From assembly GCA_023397905.1 (NCBI GenBank), contig JAEWSZ010000228.1:1-32450 (forward strand): a stretch of 32,450 nucleotides of DNA, given 5' to 3'. The notes under the pieces were generated by a model. The model had not been told where the DNA came from. It worked only from the letters and a program-made list of their open reading frames with translations, and made no database searches. This document shows positions 6,934 to 14,346 of the stretch, piece by piece. Source of the DNA: Bacillota bacterium. Its GTDB lineage: Bacteria; Bacillota; Clostridia; Acetivibrionales; DSM-1351. The position numbers and the translations under genes are program-made. The stretch's first letter is position 1, and every line of letters starts with the position of its first letter.

Positions 6934-8149
6934 CACCGTTTCTTCATCTAAAATATCAAACTTGAAAGGAATAACCTCCCGTAAAGGGTTTTCAGCTTTT
7001 ACCGCCGCACTGCTGGCAATATTTTTAGGCCTTGTTTTCGGTTTCATAGTCATGGCTGTGGCAAGCCCGGCCAATTCCCTTCCCGGATTTCAGACGGTAC
7101 TGCTGGGTGGCCTGAGCCGCCTGGGCGACGTTTTCTACTTTGCCACTCCCATATTGATGACAGGCCTTGCGGTAGGCTTTGCCTTTAAAATGGGGTTGTT
7201 CAACATAGGCGCCTCCGGCCAGTATACCATGGGAATGTTTTTCGCGCTATACGCGGGCTTCATGTGGAAACTGCCCGGCAGCGTCCACTGGCTGGTCTGC
7301 ATTTTAGCCGGAATGGCCGGTGGTATGCTCTGGGGCTTTGTGCCCGGAATATTCAAGGCGCTGCTGAATGTCAACGAGGTCATTACCTCCATCATGTTCA
7401 ACTATATAGGCATGTACCTGGTGGACATGCTGGTACAGCAAAACGCCGCCATGTACGTCTCCTCCAAAACCAGGACGCAGTATCTTCCCTCCTCGGCACA
7501 GCTGCCTTCTCTGGGTATTTCCAACTCAAACGCCAATATTTCATTTTTCATTGCAATTGTAATAGCGGTGATTTTATATGTCATCCTGAATAAAACCGTC
7601 TTCGGATACGAGCTCAAGGCCACCGGCTATAACAGGCATGCCGCCACCTATGCGGGCATGAACGGGAAACGGAATATCATACTGACCATGACAATTGCCG
7701 GAGGCATGGCAGGACTGGGCGGAGCGTTCTGGATACTGGCGCCCTCCGCCATTGCAGGCAGCAGCGTTACCTATGAGCCTATCAATGTTATCGCGGCCAA
7801 CGGTTTCAACGGCATCGCCGTGGCCCTTCTGGGAAACAGCAGTCCCATCGGCATCATATTTTCGGCGATATTTATTTCCCACATCCAGAGGGGCGGAACA
7901 CTTGCAAGCCTCTACGGCTATAAGCCCGAGATCATTGATGTGGTCATCGCCGTAATAATATATTTTTCAGCCTTCGCAATGCTTATGAATACCACCGCCG
8001 CCAGGCTGCTTAAACGACGCCGCGGCCGCAGGAGCGGAAAAACACCTGCCATTCCCGCTCAAGCCGGTGAAATACCACAGTCTGCCGAGAAACAGGCTGA
8101 TGGAGATCAATCCGGCGGAAATAGTTCTGGCACAAAGGAGGAGGCATAA
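6923..8149 (+). CDS. nupP: ABC transporter permease, NupP-like
   Basis: I place the start at the ATG at 6923, 8 nt after AGGAGG, giving 408 residues; an upstream in-frame start would sit deep inside the ATPase gene without a ribosome-binding site. The protein is strongly hydrophobic with about eight to ten membrane segments. 'GLFNIGASGQYTMG' and 'TGYNRHAATYAGMN' are typical of the BPD_transp_2 permeases for nucleosides and branched-chain amino acids. 'VIAANGFNGIAVALLG' is the usual cytoplasmic coupling region. The C-terminal 45 residues are polar and rich in Ser, Gly and Gln, an extension that may be lineage-specific. It overlaps the ATPase gene and lies 2 bp ahead of the second permease. Confidence 0.93.
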   Translation: MRNNTVSSSKISNLKGITSRKGFSAFTAALLAIFLGLVFGFIVMAVASPANSLPGFQTVLLGGLSRLGDVFYFATPILMTGLAVGFAFKMGLFNIGASGQYTMGMFFALYAGFMWKLPGSVHWLVCILAGMAGGMLWGFVPGIFKALLNVNEVITSIMFNYIGMYLVDMLVQQNAAMYVSSKTRTQYLPSSAQLPSLGISNSNANISFFIAIVIAVILYVILNKTVFGYELKATGYNRHAATYAGMNGKRNIILTMTIAGGMAGLGGAFWILAPSAIAGSSVTYEPINVIAANGFNGIAVALLGNSSPIGIIFSAIFISHIQRGGTLASLYGYKPEIIDVVIAVIIYFSAFAMLMNTTAARLLKRRRGRRSGKTPAIPAQAGEIPQSAEKQADGDQSGGNSSGTKEEA

Positions 8150-8151
8150 TT

Positions 8152-9117
8152 ATGGATACCTTGTATTACCTGATTCAAAACACGCTCCCGGTGGCTGTCC
8201 CCCTTCTTCTGGTGGCGCTGGGCGGAATGTTCAGCGAGCGCAGCGGTGTGGTCAATATTGCCCTTGAGGGTATTATGCTCTTTGGCGCGCTGTTCGGCTG
8301 CCTGCTGGTCTATTTCCTGCAGAACACCGGAACGGATCCGCAGCTGATACTGCTTCTGGCCATGCTGGCGGCGGCTTTGGCTGGCTTTATTTACTCCCTG
8401 CTGCTGTCATTTGCCGCAGTCAACATGAAGGCCGACCAGACCATAACCGGCACCGCCCTTAATATGCTGGTTCCCGCTGCAATGCTGTTGTTTGCAAAAA
8501 TGTATTTCACCAGCGACGGAATAACGACGGACGTGGATTTTTATATTAAGGGCGTACCCGGGCTTAAGGATATACCCGTCCTTGGAGAACTGTTTTTCCG
8601 CAACACCTATATAACCGTATATATAGGGGCGGTACTGCTTCTGATCTCCACAGTGATTTTTTACAAGACAAGATTCGGCCTTCGCCTCCGCGCCTGCGGG
8701 GAACACCCCCAGGCAGCCGATTCGGTGGGTATAAACGTATATTTCATGCGCCATGCTGGAGTTGGGCTGTCGGGCCTTCTGGGAGGCATCGGAGGATTTT
8801 TCTATGCCGTGGGAGTAATGGACGGCAATATCAACGGCCATACCGGCGTCGCAGGCTTTGGCTTCCTGGCCCTGGCGGTTATGATCTTCGGCCAGTGGAA
8901 GCCGCTGAAAATACTGCTGGCAGCGCTGTTTTTCGCATTTCTCCGCACGCTGGCATATTCCATATCGCTGATCCCGTTCCTGGCGTCTCTGGATATTAAC
9001 CAGACCTATTACAAAATGCTGCCCTACCTGGCCACAATGGTGGTGCTTGCCTTCACCTCCGGAAGATCAAGGGCTCCCAAAGCCGAAGGCATACCCTATG
9101 ACAAGGGGCAGCGGTAG
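8152..9117 (+). CDS. nupQ: ABC transporter permease, NupQ-like
   Basis: A 321-residue integral membrane protein of the same superfamily as its neighbour and its probable heterodimer partner. 'GMFSERSGVVNIALEGIMLFG' near residue 26 and 'LRACGEHPQAADSVGINVYFMR' are the signatures of NupQ-type permeases. 'GFGFLALAVMIFGQWKP' is the coupling helix region. The ATG at 8152 follows GGAGGAGGCATAATT. A GC-rich hairpin begins at its stop codon. Confidence 0.93.
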   Translation: MDTLYYLIQNTLPVAVPLLLVALGGMFSERSGVVNIALEGIMLFGALFGCLLVYFLQNTGTDPQLILLLAMLAAALAGFIYSLLLSFAAVNMKADQTITGTALNMLVPAAMLLFAKMYFTSDGITTDVDFYIKGVPGLKDIPVLGELFFRNTYITVYIGAVLLLISTVIFYKTRFGLRLRACGEHPQAADSVGINVYFMRHAGVGLSGLLGGIGGFFYAVGVMDGNINGHTGVAGFGFLALAVMIFGQWKPLKILLAALFFAFLRTLAYSISLIPFLASLDINQTYYKMLPYLATMVVLAFTSGRSRAPKAEGIPYDKGQR

Positions 9118-9150
9118 CAGGCCGGAATATTGTCCGGTCTCTGCCACCCC
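9105..9150 (+). terminator. GC-rich hairpin at the end of the nucleoside transporter operon
   Basis: GGGGCAG (9105-9111, just before the stop codon) can pair with CTGCC-A-CCCC (9141-9150), and inside it CCGG (9122-9125) pairs with CCGG (9134-9137). There is no T-run, so it may act as an mRNA 3'-end stabiliser or a weak terminator. Confidence 0.4.
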
Positions 9151-9250
9151 ATGTGGATATTCGGCCCAATAAAGGCTTTAAACCTTGCCGGCCCGGATTT
9201 ACAAATTCAGAGCAATATATTATATTGGTATATAAGGCCGAAAATAAAGG

Positions 9251-9416
9251 AAGTGTTGCAAAATAAATATATTCAATTAATTCAAATACTGCACTAAGAC
9301 GAAGCTATTGATGCACGGTGTACCGTGTGCCGCACATTGGCGGCAGTTACTGTACGAAGATCAGTTATAATTGAATCTCACAAATACTGAACATTTGTTA
9401 TTTTGCAGCAACACTT
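9251..9416 (+). mobile_element. Family-1 palindromic element, short copy (R1)
   Basis: A 166-bp unit with inverted ends: AAGTGTTGC-AAAATAA at 9251-9266 and TTATTTTGCAGCAACACTT at 9398-9416, identical except for a 3-nt gap. Its core at 9278-9313 is identical over 36 bp to the reverse complement of 10392-10427 and differs at one position from 20486-20521. It contains the perfect palindrome CACGGTGTACCGTG (9314-9327). Compared with the 266-bp copies it lacks most of the left arm. It holds no gene. It fills most of the 332-bp gap between nupQ and the nitroreductase, ending 34 bp before that gene's start. Confidence 0.75.
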
Positions 9417-9424
9417 TATATAAA
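9395..9424 (+). promoter_or_regulatory. Possible hybrid promoter at the R1 element boundary
   Basis: TTGTTA (9395-9400) lies in the element's right terminal repeat. TATATA (9417-9422, 16-bp spacer) or TATAAA (9419-9424, 18-bp spacer) lies in the flanking DNA. Together they resemble a sigma-A promoter reading into the nitroreductase gene. This is a pattern match only. Confidence 0.35.
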
Positions 9425-9449
9425 TTTTATGAAATTGGAGGTATCTAAC

Positions 9450-9950
9450 ATGAAGGAAATCTTTGACCGCAGAAGTATCCGCAAGTTCACCGGCAAACCT
9501 GTCGAGAAGGAAAAAATCGACAAATTGCTTCGCGCCGCAATGCAGGCCCCGTCGGCTGCCAATCAGCAGCCCTGGGAGTTTATTGTGGTAGAGGACAGGG
9601 AGGCATTGAACAAGCTGGCATTGATGACTCCCTATTCAAGGCCTGTGGCAGGTTCAGCCGTCACCTTTGTACTGCTGGCCGACAGCAATAACTTCAACGT
9701 GGCTGCCGCATGGCAGCAGGACATGGGGGCGGCAACGCAGAATATTCTGCTGGAAGCGGCTCATCTTGATCTGGGCGCAGTATGGCTCGGGGTTGTAACC
9801 GACGATTCGGTGGACTTTATCAAAAAAACCTACGGGCTTCCTGAAAATATCAAGCCCTTCGCCCTGATCGCCATAGGCTATCCAGACGGACAGAAAAACG
9901 AGTTTGTGGACCGTTACAAAGCTGAAAGAGTACACTATGAAAAGTGGTAA
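9450..9950 (+). CDS. Nitroreductase-family flavoprotein
   Basis: From the ATG at 9450, which follows GGAGG at 9436-9440, the protein has 166 residues. The earlier in-frame ATG at 9429 lies upstream of that ribosome-binding site. 'FDRRSIRKFTGKPVEKEKI' and 'AMQAPSAANQQPWEFIVV' are the FMN-binding N-terminal motifs, and 'DMGAATQNILLEAAHLDLGAVWLG' is the conserved central helix. Enzymes of this type are cytoplasmic FMN dimers using NAD(P)H to reduce nitro groups, quinones or flavins; the native substrate is usually unknown. It is paired with an ABM-type monooxygenase gene 33 bp downstream, a combination that suggests quinone or electrophile handling. Confidence 0.92.
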   Translation: MKEIFDRRSIRKFTGKPVEKEKIDKLLRAAMQAPSAANQQPWEFIVVEDREALNKLALMTPYSRPVAGSAVTFVLLADSNNFNVAAAWQQDMGAATQNILLEAAHLDLGAVWLGVVTDDSVDFIKKTYGLPENIKPFALIAIGYPDGQKNEFVDRYKAERVHYEKW

Positions 9951-9983
9951 CAAATTTAAAAACTAAAAGGAGACGTGAATACT

Positions 9984-10274
9984 ATGGTAAAAGTTGTAGC
10001 AAAGCATTTTGTAAAAGCGGACAAAATCGACGAATACATATCACTGGCGGGAAAATTGGTGAAAGAAACCAATGAAAAGGATGCCGGCTGCATAAAGTAT
10101 GAATTATTCCAGGACAATGCGGATCCCAAAATACTCACTATTATCGAAGAGTGGGAAAGCCAGGAACTGCTTGACAGGCATATGGAGGCAAAGCACTTCA
10201 AAGAGCTGGTGCCCCTGCTGGGAGAGCTGTGCGAAAAGCCCGGCGAGATCAACCTTTACAGGCTGCTCGCGTAA
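9984..10274 (+). CDS. ABM-domain (YgiN-like) quinol monooxygenase
   Basis: I start this 96-residue protein at the ATG at 9984, 10 nt after AAGGAGA; the in-frame GTG at 9975 is only 1 nt from that site. 'MVKVVAKHFVKADKIDEYI', 'AGCIKYELFQDNADPKILTIIEEW' and 'HMEAKHFKEL' follow the antibiotic-biosynthesis-monooxygenase ferredoxin-like fold, which acts as a dimer. Relatives such as YgiN oxidise quinols, while others are heme- or redox-linked without proven activity. It forms a two-gene unit with the upstream nitroreductase, consistent with a quinone redox pair; that is inference. A family-1 element begins 17 bp after its stop. Confidence 0.88.
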   Translation: MVKVVAKHFVKADKIDEYISLAGKLVKETNEKDAGCIKYELFQDNADPKILTIIEEWESQELLDRHMEAKHFKELVPLLGELCEKPGEINLYRLLA

Positions 10275-10290
10275 ACAGTCCGATAAAATG

Positions 10291-10691
10291 TGGTGTTGAA
10301 AATAACAACAAATCAACATATGTGTAATTCAGATAATGACAGGTCCTCAAGTTGTAACCTGCAACCAATGCTCAGCACAAGGTACACCGCACATCAATAG
10401 CTTCGTCTTAGTGCAGTATTTGAATTATCTGTAATGGCTTAGTCTTGATATTTTAGCTGTCGCTCGCATTCGCCATCCGTGGACTCATAGTTCGCTAAAA
10501 CAGGCTTCCTGCCAGTTTTACAGCTAAAATACCAATTCTTTGCCAACAGCTAAAATCAAATCCTGCAATGCGCTCAGCTATTGATGCACGTTATACCTTT
10601 ACCGTGCTTCACATTGATAGAAACTGAACTGGCGGCCCGGTACAAAAAGAACCTTTCACATATATTGAATTTATTTTATTCTTAAACACCA
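10291..10691 (-). mobile_element. Family-1 palindromic element, full copy interrupted by a nested insert (R2+R3)
   Basis: Inverted ends TGGTGTTGAAAATAAC (10291-10306) and the complement TGGTGTTTAAGAATAA (10691-10676) bound a 401-bp unit. On the minus strand it is collinear with the copy at 20355-20620. Segment 10563-10617 matches the reverse complement of 20430-20484 at 48 of 55 positions, and 10392-10427 matches 20486-20521 (reversed) at 35 of 36. Between these two arms 127 bp (10436-10562) have no counterpart there. Without the insert and one 7-bp duplicate the unit is 267 bp, against 266 bp for the other copy. It occupies nearly all of the 433-bp gap between the convergent monooxygenase and valS genes. 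T-rich DNA flanks it on both sides (reading outward). Confidence 0.8.
10436..10562. mobile_element. Nested 127-bp insert within the family-1 element
   Basis: It is flanked by CTGTAAT (10429-10435) and CTGCAAT (10563-10569), a 7-bp duplication with one change; the uninterrupted copy has a single ATTGCAG at that site (20478-20484). Inside are four copies of TTTTAGC in both orientations. TTTTAGCTGT is at 10451-10460, GCTAAAA at 10494-10500, and ACAGCTAAAAT at 10520-10530 and again at 10546-10556. Near-terminal inverted ends read TTGATATTTTAGCTGT and, inverted from the right, TTGATTTTAGCTGT. There is also a hairpin AAAACAGGC-TTCCT-GCCAGTTTT around 10497-10519. No gene is present. Confidence 0.65.
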
Positions 10692-10707
10692 TATTTTTTC
10701 ATCCTGT

Positions 10708-13134
10708 TCAGCCTTCAACTATTTTGATCTCCCTGGCTTTGCAGCAGGCTCTTATGTCTCCTGTGCTGCGCCGGAACAAGGGTGCCAGCCCGCAGTCCGC
10801 CCTGATGACCATTTCATCTATTTCAGCCTTCATTGAAAGAGCGTTTCCGGTCTTATATTTCCTGACCTCCGCCACGGAATTCTTTAAAATTTCACCAAAC
10901 TGAATAATATCACTGTCAACAGAGGTTTCCTTTTCCCAGTGCAGCCTGTGCAAAGATATACTTTTTTCATGCCTTCTGAAAAATTCCTGATAAATGTAAT
11001 CGGTGATGTGCGGAACATAAACGGCATAGAGCTTAAGGACATTAATCATACAATAATACAGGGCCCGCTGCGCCGACCGCCGTTCCGGGTATCCGTGTAT
11101 TTCCGGCTTATACAGGCGCTCTTTTACTATTTCAAGGTAATAGTCGCACATATCCTTCCAGAAAAACTCATCAATTACATGCCTTGCCGGTCCTGTCTCG
11201 TATTGGTCCAGAAGTGCCGCGGCCTCGGATATAGTCTGTCTGCAGCGTTCAATTATCCACCTGTCGACAGGCAGCATACTGTCATGAGCTCCCTGGTCCG
11301 CTTTTGAAGCAAGACCGGCATGGGGCGCCGTCGTGCCCTCACACAGAGACGGTTCCATGTCCTGCAAGTGGGATATGGCAAACCCGGCCGCATTCCACAG
11401 CTTTGTTACAAACCTCCTGGCAATGCCCAGCTCCTCCTCTGAAAAAAATGTGTCGGTCCCCAGTCTGGAGTTGGCGGCCCAGTACCGTATAACATCCGCG
11501 GAGTGCTTTTCAATAAGCGCCGGGGGCTCCAGTCCGGAATTGCCCTTTGATTTGCTCAGCTTTTCGCCCTTCTTTGCCAGGACAAAGCCGCAGATCATAA
11601 TATCCTTCCAGGGTATATCCCCGGTGTGGTAAAGGCTTTTAACGATTGTATAAAACGCCCAGGTGCGGATGATTTCATGGGCCTGCGTCCGCATACTCAT
11701 TGGGCGGAGCCTGCCGCCCATATCCTTCTCCTCTCCCCATCCGGCATTTATCTGAGGCGTCAGCGAGGAAGTGGCCCAGGTGTCAAAAACCGAGGTTTCG
11801 GGAATAAACTCATTGCAGCCGCAGGTACAGGGTTTCCCCGGATCTGTTTCAAGCGGATTTACCGGCAGCATTTCCTCCTCCGCAGCCACAGCCTTTCCAC
11901 AGGCCTTGCAATACCACACCGGGATTGGAACTCCGAAGTATCTCTGTCTGGATATGCACCAGTCCCATTTCAGATTTTCAACCCAGATGATATATCTGTT
12001 TTTCATGTGGGCGGGATACCAGTTGATTTTATCCGCCGCTTTCAAAAACAGCTCCCTGTTTGAAAGAATGTCAATATACCACTGCCTTGAGGGTATTATC
12101 TCTATCTCTTTTCCGCACCGTTCGTGAACCGCCACCGTATGGGTTATATTTTTTGAATCCGCCAGCAGCCCTTTCTCAGAAAGTATTTCTATGATACGCT
12201 TTCTTGCAGCGTTTACTTTCAGGCCGCCTACCAGCGGAACCTCCTCATCCAGAAGTCCGTCGGCAGATATTACCTTTCTGTAGGGCAGCTTGTGCTCTTC
12301 ATACCACAGAACGTCGGTGCTGTCCCCGAAAGTTGCGCACATTACCACTCCAGTGCCCTTTTCCATACTGACCTTTTCGTCGGAAAGTATTGGAATGGAA
12401 TAACCGTACAGCGGAACGGCTGCTCTTTTGCCGATATATTTTCTGTACCTGCAATCCTCCGGATGTACAAACAGGCAGACACAGCCGTAAAGCAGCTCCG
12501 GCCTTGTGGTTGCAACCATGAGTTTTTCCTCCCCGGCCATAAACGGGATGTAGTTGAAGGCGGTCTCCCTGTCAACGGTATCCAGCTCAGCCTGGGCAAT
12601 GGACGTGCGGCATTCCGTACACCACAAAACCGGAGATTCCTTCATATACACCTTTCCGGCTTTTAGCAGTTCTATAAAGGATCTCTGGGATATGCGCCGG
12701 GCTTTGGGGCTGACGGTTTCGTACTGCAGTGACCAGTCTACTGAAAATCCCAGGCTCTGCCACAGGTCTTTAAACTCTTTTTCATATTTTCCGGCAGTAT
12801 CAATACATCCGGCTATAAATTCACTTCGCGGCAGATCTTTTGCAATTATGCCCCGGTCCCTTTCCACCAGCCTTTCGGTGGGAAGTCCGTTGTCGTCAAA
12901 GCCAAAGGGGTAAAAGACATTATAGCCCTGCATCCGCTTGAACCTGGCGACCATTTCGGCCTGTGCATAGGAAAATATGTGCCCTATGTGCAGGCTTCCG
13001 CTGACAGTGGGCGGAGGAGTGTCGATGGAAAAAATTTCACCCGCGCCTTTTTCATCAAAAGCATATATCCCGTTCTCCCTCCAAAAATCCTGCATCTCCT
13101 TCTCAACCTGCTTGAAATCATAATTTCTGTCCAT
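10708..13134 (-). CDS. valS: Valyl-tRNA synthetase
   Basis: An 808-residue class I synthetase that charges tRNA-Val. It has HIGH at residues 49-52 ('GSLHIGHIFSYAQA') and KLSKS at about 525-529. The cysteine pairs 'WCTEC' and 'YCKACGKAV...CTCGC' look like zinc ribbons. 'FDTWATSSLTPQ' is the ValRS-typical segment. It is shorter than the common 880-residue form and lacks the C-terminal coiled-coil arm, fitting the 'type 2' ValRS of archaea, spirochaetes and some Clostridia. The start at 13134 follows AGGAGGTATTACC; a longer frame to 13176 would begin inside the leader's terminator and is rejected. Expression is governed by the T-box upstream, whose GUA specifier agrees with valine. Confidence 0.95.
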   Translation of the reverse strand: MDRNYDFKQVEKEMQDFWRENGIYAFDEKGAGEIFSIDTPPPTVSGSLHIGHIFSYAQAEMVARFKRMQGYNVFYPFGFDDNGLPTERLVERDRGIIAKDLPRSEFIAGCIDTAGKYEKEFKDLWQSLGFSVDWSLQYETVSPKARRISQRSFIELLKAGKVYMKESPVLWCTECRTSIAQAELDTVDRETAFNYIPFMAGEEKLMVATTRPELLYGCVCLFVHPEDCRYRKYIGKRAAVPLYGYSIPILSDEKVSMEKGTGVVMCATFGDSTDVLWYEEHKLPYRKVISADGLLDEEVPLVGGLKVNAARKRIIEILSEKGLLADSKNITHTVAVHERCGKEIEIIPSRQWYIDILSNRELFLKAADKINWYPAHMKNRYIIWVENLKWDWCISRQRYFGVPIPVWYCKACGKAVAAEEEMLPVNPLETDPGKPCTCGCNEFIPETSVFDTWATSSLTPQINAGWGEEKDMGGRLRPMSMRTQAHEIIRTWAFYTIVKSLYHTGDIPWKDIMICGFVLAKKGEKLSKSKGNSGLEPPALIEKHSADVIRYWAANSRLGTDTFFSEEELGIARRFVTKLWNAAGFAISHLQDMEPSLCEGTTAPHAGLASKADQGAHDSMLPVDRWIIERCRQTISEAAALLDQYETGPARHVIDEFFWKDMCDYYLEIVKERLYKPEIHGYPERRSAQRALYYCMINVLKLYAVYVPHITDYIYQEFFRRHEKSISLHRLHWEKETSVDSDIIQFGEILKNSVAEVRKYKTGNALSMKAEIDEMVIRADCGLAPLFRRSTGDIRACCKAREIKIVEG

Positions 13135-13174
13135 GGTAATACCTCCTAAAAAACCGCCATAATATTTTGAATAC

Positions 13175-13220
13175 AAAAAAAGTCCGCCGAAAGCTTTTAT
13201 TATAAAGCTTAGGGCGAACT
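13175..13220 (-). terminator. T-box leader terminator of valS
   Basis: Read on the minus strand, AGTTCGCC (13220-13213) pairs with GGCGGACT (13188-13181). An inner AAGCTTTATAATAAAAGCTT arm continues the stem, and seven T's follow at 13180-13174. It is the intrinsic terminator that the T-box antiterminator competes with. Confidence 0.9.
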
Positions 13221-13491
13221 GTTACGTCCGTGGTACCACCTGTATTCAGATATTGCTATCTGCACTCTGCCAATACGGGATATATGCCGCTTATCCGATA
13301 TCGCCTTCCTTTTAACGGTGGAAATTTCCGTTGAAGCCTACTTGGTTCCAGATATGCCAGGCATGCCTGCGCAATGTGCAATCCTTTCGGTTCACAGCTC
13401 AAAGGCTACTTCCACACTTCCCTCACGAAGATTTTCACCGTCCATCTTCTCTCTATGCATCGGGTGAGCATGTACTCCTCCTTGTCAACGC
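13181..13491 (-). promoter_or_regulatory. T-box riboswitch leader of valS
   Basis: The T-box sequence AGGTGGTACCACG lies at 13241-13229 on the minus strand, followed by the terminator. Stem I contains the distal hairpin AAGAT (13448-13444) and ATCTT (13432-13428). By comparison with the glyQS leader, the segment GGAA-GUA-GCCUUUGAGC puts the specifier codon GUA (valine) at 13409-13407, which agrees with the downstream gene. Uncharged tRNA-Val should bind and prevent termination. Confidence 0.92.
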
Positions 13492-13517
13492 CGTTTTGTT
13501 TGTATTCAATTACAATT

Positions 13518-13546
13518 ATATTAAATTATTATATTCAAATAGTCAA
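13518..13546 (-). promoter_or_regulatory. valS promoter
   Basis: On the minus strand TTGACT (13546-13541), a 17-bp spacer and TAATAT (13523-13518) form a sigma-A promoter about 27 nt before the T-box start. The -35 box overlaps the stop codon of the upstream TVP38 gene, so the two genes are tightly packed but separately expressed. Confidence 0.65.
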
Positions 13547-14268
13547 GAATTGTTTCTGGAGGCCGCAACAGTGCCGATTATTTTATCCTTGAAAAGCCAG
13601 CCTGCCAGGAACAGCAATACGGCTACGGCAGATACTATAATTACTACCAGATAGTTGCCCGAGTACATATGTTGTCCAATAATTGATGAAATAAAAATTC
13701 CAGGCAGCCGTGCGGTCATGATTATGGCAAAAAATTTTAAATTCCTGACTGGAGTGAGCCCTGCAATATAGGTGAGTATATCCTTTGGCAGCCCGGGGAT
13801 TAAAAACAATATAAATAAAATTATATCCGCTTTTGGACTGCTGAACAGAAAATTAAATTTCTCCAGCTGCCTTTTGGGCACAAAGAGTTTCAAAACCGGA
13901 TAGCCTACAAACTTTACCAAAAAGAATGCGATAACCGAGCCTATAAATATTCCCGCCAATGAATACACCGTTCCCATAAAGGTCCCGTAGACAAATCCTC
14001 CTGCGATCTGTACGGCCTCTCCCGGGATTATTACTATAACCACCTGCACTACCTGTAGGAGTATGAAAACAAATATGCTTCTGTTTCCCAGTGACTGCAG
14101 ATAATCCCTGAGCTTATCCCCATGGCTTATAAGCTCCATGATGGAAGGGGCATATTTCACCGAAACAAAAACTAAAACCGCTATGGTTATTACAAATAAA
14201 AATATATTCAACAACTGTGACTTCTTCATGTCAGATGTATGTAGCCCGAAAGAAGCGGATTCTTTCAA
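13543..14268 (-). CDS. TVP38/TMEM64 (SNARE-associated/DedA-like) membrane protein
   Basis: A 241-residue membrane protein with about six hydrophobic segments. 'IIPGEAVQIAGGFVYGTFMG' and 'FLIPGLPKDILTYIAGLTPV' are the two conserved re-entrant loop motifs of the VTT domain, and 'TARLPGIFISSIIGQ' follows. Members are thought to act in lipid scrambling or membrane homeostasis; no exact role is known. The frame opens with a TTG at 14268 just after AAAGGAGGGC, closer than ideal. The ATG at 14229 (residue 14) is an alternative but has no ribosome-binding site. It lies 78 bp downstream of the AraC regulator on the same strand and just before the valS promoter. Confidence 0.88.
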   Translation of the reverse strand: MKESASFGLHTSDMKKSQLLNIFLFVITIAVLVFVSVKYAPSIMELISHGDKLRDYLQSLGNRSIFVFILLQVVQVVIVIIPGEAVQIAGGFVYGTFMGTVYSLAGIFIGSVIAFFLVKFVGYPVLKLFVPKRQLEKFNFLFSSPKADIILFILFLIPGLPKDILTYIAGLTPVRNLKFFAIIMTARLPGIFISSIIGQHMYSGNYLVVIIVSAVAVLLFLAGWLFKDKIIGTVAASRNNS

Positions 14269-14346
14269 GCCCTCCTTTTTGAATTTGTTAAATATATAAT
14301 AATATCCAAAGCTTAAGAACCTGCTTACAAATATATTAAGAAATTC

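Noticed and set aside
6316..7074. A 252-codon open frame on the minus strand across the ATPase/permease junction
   Set aside because: It lies opposite two well-recognised genes, has no plausible ribosome-binding site and shows no protein family motif; it is a shadow frame.
10281..10700. Target-site duplications at the outer ends of family-1 elements
   Set aside because: Flanks of the three recognisable copies show complementary A/T tracts rather than direct repeats, so no duplication is claimed.
11304..12063. Plus-strand open frames opposite valS
   Set aside because: They are overlapped fully by a highly conserved synthetase gene and have Pro/Ser/His-rich compositions typical of antisense frames.
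13331..13654. A plus-strand 107-codon frame in the valS leader
   Set aside because: The region folds as a T-box leader on the other strand and contains the valS promoter; the frame lacks a ribosome-binding site.
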